From Synergistaceae bacterium (GTDB lineage: Bacteria; Synergistota; Synergistia; Synergistales; Synergistaceae): DNA of 8,801 nt. Positions within the stretch are counted from its first letter, which is position 1, and the number at the start of each line of letters is the position of its first letter. The stretch is taken from the NCBI GenBank assembly GCA_028702015.1, contig JAQVPO010000040.1, forward strand, positions 1 to 8,801. The letters are read 5' to 3'. The translations under genes and the position numbers were made by a program. Under the pieces are notes generated by a model. That model had not been told where the DNA came from. It made no database searches and saw only the letters and a list, made by a program, of their open reading frames with translations. Positions 6,005 through 8,801 of this stretch are shown here, in pieces.

Positions 6005-7555
6005 TTAGATTTCTCCGTCATGTTCAAAGGCATATGAATTTATAACTTCAACTGCCCGTTCCAGTTCAACGTCCACGCCCTCCGATATCTTCAGCGCATT
6101 GTTAAGTGTCATTGGTATTCGGATAGAAGGCAAAACTCCGCCTTCGCCGTTACGGCTGTCTATCTGAACTTCCTTGTTCTTATCCAGAGACTGCCCATAA
6201 GGCCAATGCACAATAATGCCCCCTGATATTTTAGCCTCGCTGCCCGCCAGCCCGAAAGAACCGTTGGTTCCATAAAATCCCACAGTCTCCCCTTGGAGAA
6301 GATCCTTTATTCCCTTTGCCAGCCCCTCTCCCGAACTTACACATTTCAAATTGATAAGAGCAACGACCGGTCCCTTGAAGTTCGGGGCCTCCGGATTGAT
6401 GTAGAGCCCGTAATCAGATCGGCTGTTTTTTACTGAAGGGTCGGGACATATCTCCATTCTTCCTGTCACTGTATTATACGAATTCTGATATTCGTAAAGC
6501 ACCTTTTCAGTGTAGAACGATGCCAGAATGTCAGCAACCATTGAATCCAGACCCCCGACGTTGTTTCTGATATCCAAGATAAGGCCCCTGACCTTGGCTT
6601 TTTTCAATTCGCTCAGGGCATCCCTAAACAAACCAAGCGTAGAAGGCGTTTCCCCTGTTGCGTTCAGATCGAGATCTAGTTCTCCCCATAGCCTGATATA
6701 ACCAATGTTTCGCGGTAGAACTCTTTTTTCAACCATCGCTGCGGGAGGATCCTGCGGATCTTCCGCATCCAGGATCAGGTCTCTAAGTCCATCGGAAATT
6801 ATGCAGTCGGGGTAATTTTTGCGTAAGGATAATCCCTTGTCATCATAAGAGCATAAAGATATTTTTTCTATGCTGCGGTCAATGTTTGAGAATGTTATTG
6901 CTGCGGAAGTATTTATCGGAGCCCTGGTAAGATACCGGACCTTCTGGCTGGTAAGGGCCTCATCTGTTGCAGGGTTGCAGCCAAAGATGACAGGTACTTT
7001 ATTCAGTACATCTTCGACAGGGCGGCCATCCCATTCAATGATCTCCGCTCCTGGTCGCATTCCCTTTGCATAAGCCTCCCCGGATCTATCGACCCAGTTT
7101 GCTATCAGCTTTCCATCTGATAGTTTTACAGCTGAAAATCCGAACCCGCCTCCGATAAATTTATTATCGATCTCATGTATCGATGTCATGCGAACATGTC
7201 CATCGGGAATGCTGAACAGGTATTCTTTCAAGGCCAAATAATAGGCGGTAAAATCATTTGATTTTTGTGCATTGTCAATCTTGGGTCTGATTTTTTTATA
7301 TAGGTATTCCCAATCTATTTTTTTCCAATCTGTAAAAGCATATTCACATGAAAATTTTTTGTGAAGTTTTTCAAATGACTCACTCCACGAAAGTTCGCTG
7401 AAATCTTCTGCTATAGGAGCAGCATATCCATCATTTTGAAACGAGGTGCCTCCTTCAGCAGCTATGCCAGGCCAACAGAGATAAAAAACTGTAAAGAGGA
7501 GAGTCAGGATCACTCCCTTTAAACAGAACAACGGCAATGCTGTTTTTCTTTCCAT
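6005..7555 (-). CDS. Secreted S41-family (tricorn/IRBP-like) peptidase with PDZ domain
   Basis: 516-residue exported hydrolase. A signal peptide is visible: basic ERK, a hydrophobic core at ~14-31, and an Ala-rich cleavage region near 31-33 (GIAAEGG), so the enzyme acts in the periplasm or outside. A helical N-terminal region with DGH at 118-120 is followed by a PDZ-like domain at ~133-185 (GGGFGF, GMRPGAEIIEWDGRPV). The S41 core runs ~280-485: GYIRLWGE, LILDIRNNVGG (325-335) and the nucleophile segment VSSGEG (S407 favoured). The Lys of CtpA-type TFGKG is replaced by Leu (SFGLAG, L436), which fits the tricorn-type Ser-His-Ser-Glu set with H120 and perhaps E471. That assignment is by analogy. 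Substrate unknown. ATG 7555 has AAGGAG eight bases upstream. The CNNM promoter follows directly and no terminator is evident. Confidence 0.86.
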   Translation of the reverse strand: MERKTALPLFCLKGVILTLLFTVFYLCWPGIAAEGGTSFQNDGYAAPIAEDFSELSWSESFEKLHKKFSCEYAFTDWKKIDWEYLYKKIRPKIDNAQKSNDFTAYYLALKEYLFSIPDGHVRMTSIHEIDNKFIGGGFGFSAVKLSDGKLIANWVDRSGEAYAKGMRPGAEIIEWDGRPVEDVLNKVPVIFGCNPATDEALTSQKVRYLTRAPINTSAAITFSNIDRSIEKISLCSYDDKGLSLRKNYPDCIISDGLRDLILDAEDPQDPPAAMVEKRVLPRNIGYIRLWGELDLDLNATGETPSTLGLFRDALSELKKAKVRGLILDIRNNVGGLDSMVADILASFYTEKVLYEYQNSYNTVTGRMEICPDPSVKNSRSDYGLYINPEAPNFKGPVVALINLKCVSSGEGLAKGIKDLLQGETVGFYGTNGSFGLAGSEAKISGGIIVHWPYGQSLDKNKEVQIDSRNGEGGVLPSIRIPMTLNNALKISEGVDVELERAVEVINSYAFEHDGEI

Positions 7556-7563
7556 TGTATATT

Positions 7564-7569
7564 CTCCTT
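7564..7569 (-). promoter_or_regulatory. Ribosome binding site of the S41 peptidase gene
   Basis: Minus-strand AAGGAG is eight bases before ATG 7555. Its first bases are part of an inverted repeat that could hide the site in RNA. Confidence 0.7.
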
Positions 7570-7614
7570 ATGTATGAAGAATAATTCATAAGTCTGCTGA
7601 AAAAACTGTTTTTC
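7567..7614. repeat. AT-rich overlapping inverted repeats in the S41 peptidase leader
   Basis: Three short inverted repeats crowd the region before the ribosome site. They are CTTATG (7567-7572) with CATAAG (7587-7592); TATGAA (7573-7578) with TTCATA (7585-7590); and GAAAAA (7599-7604) with TTTTTC (7609-7614). The first two share bases and exclude each other; the first would pair part of AAGGAG. In the rest of the ~250-bp gap up to the hydF terminator I see no gene. No -35/-10 pair is convincing, only a TATGTT without a fitting -35. Confidence 0.35.
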
Positions 7615-7725
7615 CCTTTAGAACATATCTGCGTCTGGCTTAAATATTAAACCAAAAACTAACATTTTTTGCGACAGCTTACCTGTAATTGATCCTGAAA
7701 CCGGACAACTCTGAAAACAACATAG

Positions 7726-7762
7726 AAAAAGCAGTCCGTATTATGGATCAAGGGACTGCTTT
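7726..7762 (-). terminator. Intrinsic terminator of hydF
   Basis: Read on the minus strand, 10-bp arms AAAGCAGTCC (7762-7753) and GGACTGCTTT (7737-7728) enclose a 15-nt loop and run into a five-T tract (7730-7726). It is about 40 bases after the hydF TAG stop and separates hydF from the S41 peptidase gene. Confidence 0.9.
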
Positions 7763-7804
7763 ATTCAAGCGAATCATTCAGACAGACAGATATCCCTCAG
7801 TTCT

Positions 7805-8801
7805 CTATTTTTTAAATTCGGGAAAAACTTCAATTGTCCTTTCCAGGATCCCGTTGATCGCAGCGATCGCTACACCGTAGTTAGTTATCGGTACGTTCTC
7901 TGCGTCAGCTTTGATCAGCCTGGACATCAGCTGCTTTCTTGTGAACATGCATCCGCCGCAGTGTAGAATAAGCGAATATTCCTTCAGGTTGGCTGGGAAA
8001 TCAAGGCCTGTCGAAATATCAACAGTCAGCCCAGGTCCTACTCTCTGCCTAAGCCACCTCGGAAGCTTCTCCCTGCCTATATCCTCCTCAAGCGGAGCGT
8101 GTGTACATGCTTCAGCGACTAATACCCTGTCGTTTTCCTTAAGACTGTTTATCGCCCTAGCCCCTCTGACAAAAGTACCCAGATCCCCTTTGCTCCTGGC
8201 CATAACGATGGAGAATGACGTCAGGGGAACATCACGGGGAAGCAGTGAATTTACCTGGGGAAATGCCTGTGAATCTGTTATTACAAGCCCAGGAGGCTCT
8301 TTCAGGGAATCAAGGAGCCTTGGAAACTGATCAAGCGTCGCGGTAAGGGCAAGTCCGCTATTGTCAAGTATATCCCTGATCACCTGCACCTGCGGAAGTA
8401 TCAGTCTTCCTTTGGGTGCCTGAATGTCCTGAGGGGCAACAAGCACAACAGCCGTTCCCGGTTTGAACAGATCTCCTACCAGCGTAGGGCTTTCAAAATC
8501 GATCGGCGCATTTTTTACTATGGACGAAAGAAGTTCTGCCCTATATTCTCTTGAGTTCGCAGAAACTGCAGTAATGGGTATGCCAAGTATGGTCTCAAGT
8601 TCTGATCTTATCGCTTCAGCCTTGTCAGGTTCGACCCTGTCGATCTGACTGAGAACTCCTATAACAGGGATGTTCCTCTTCTTCAGTTCTTCCAGCCAGA
8701 GTCTTTCCAGAGATGTTTCATTCATATCTGCAGCGGAAACTATGAGCAGTGCTAGGTCAGTCCTGTCCATCATCTCAATCGTTCTCGAAACACGAAGTTT
8801 T
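7805..8801 (-). CDS. hydF: HydF, [FeFe]-hydrogenase H-cluster maturation GTPase, 5'-truncated
   Basis: Scaffold and carrier GTPase that, with HydE and HydG, builds the 2Fe subcluster and delivers it to apo-hydrogenase in the cytosol. The frame is open to the window edge and gives 331 residues of the usual ~400, so the N-terminus with P-loop, switch and DxxG motifs lies outside. Numbered from the internal Met at 8773: the GTPase domain ends with SQID (42-45), where G4 NKxD is expected, and VSAN (70-73), the G5 motif. A dimerisation domain follows (~100-215). The C-terminal [4Fe-4S] domain carries C223 and H225 in EACTHAP and HCGGC (271-275) in LHCGGCMFTRKQ, the family's C-x-H...HCxxC signature. 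KLPRWL and NYGVAIAAINGIL are also typical. TAG stop, then a terminator. hydE and hydG are not in the window. Confidence 0.94.
   Translation of the reverse strand, partial: KLRVSRTIEMMDRTDLALLIVSAADMNETSLERLWLEELKKRNIPVIGVLSQIDRVEPDKAEAIRSELETILGIPITAVSANSREYRAELLSSIVKNAPIDFESPTLVGDLFKPGTAVVLVAPQDIQAPKGRLILPQVQVIRDILDNSGLALTATLDQFPRLLDSLKEPPGLVITDSQAFPQVNSLLPRDVPLTSFSIVMARSKGDLGTFVRGARAINSLKENDRVLVAEACTHAPLEEDIGREKLPRWLRQRVGPGLTVDISTGLDFPANLKEYSLILHCGGCMFTRKQLMSRLIKADAENVPITNYGVAIAAINGILERTIEVFPEFKK

Noticed and set aside
7911..8330. 139-codon + strand frame antisense to hydF
   Set aside because: It is a shadow of the hydF reading frame, with low-complexity Ser-rich translation and no family motifs.

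Overview
The window is an ordinary-looking chromosomal segment of an anaerobic bacterium: nine protein genes, no RNA genes, no mobile elements and no CRISPR. A hydrogenase maturase gene (hydF) implies [FeFe]-hydrogenase and hence an anaerobe. Together with the fused hisIE, strong AAGGAGGT ribosome sites and frequent TTG starts, this would fit Synergistota or a related anaerobic lineage. That placement is a low-confidence guess from gene style, not from a marker gene.

Bases 1-2550 (+) hold the distal part of a histidine operon: hisA (5' end cut by the window edge), hisIE, hisH and hisF. The genes are packed with a 3-nt gap, a 4-nt ATGA overlap and a 1-nt gap. They cover the pathway from phosphoribosyl-ATP to imidazole glycerol phosphate and AICAR. 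hisD, for the last step, lies on the opposite strand (2545-3822). Its 3' end overlaps that of hisF by 6 bp, so the two histidine transcription units converge. hisG, hisB and hisC are not seen and may lie upstream.

Bases 3823-4023 form a divergent control region. A near-consensus extended -10 promoter for hisD overlaps a perfect palindrome. A separate promoter drives the + strand gene. Between the two is a GC-rich block with repeated TCTGC/GCAGA half-sites.

Bases 4024-4500 (+) encode a small NimA-like flavoprotein of the pyridoxamine-phosphate-oxidase fold. A long hairpin (4516-4558) separates it from a convergent CNNM/CorC-type membrane transporter gene (4571-5863, -). That gene has its own promoter and is probably annotated too long if its first ATG is used. 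Upstream on the same strand is a secreted S41-family peptidase (6005-7555, -) of the tricorn/IRBP-like rather than Lys-dyad type. The C-terminal four-fifths of HydF (7805-8801, -) follows, ending in a clear intrinsic terminator.

I found no undescribed multi-gene system. The points most worth a second look are the split, convergent his arrangement, the candidate operators in front of hisD, the degenerate GTPase G4 motif of HydF, and the CNNM start and promoter.
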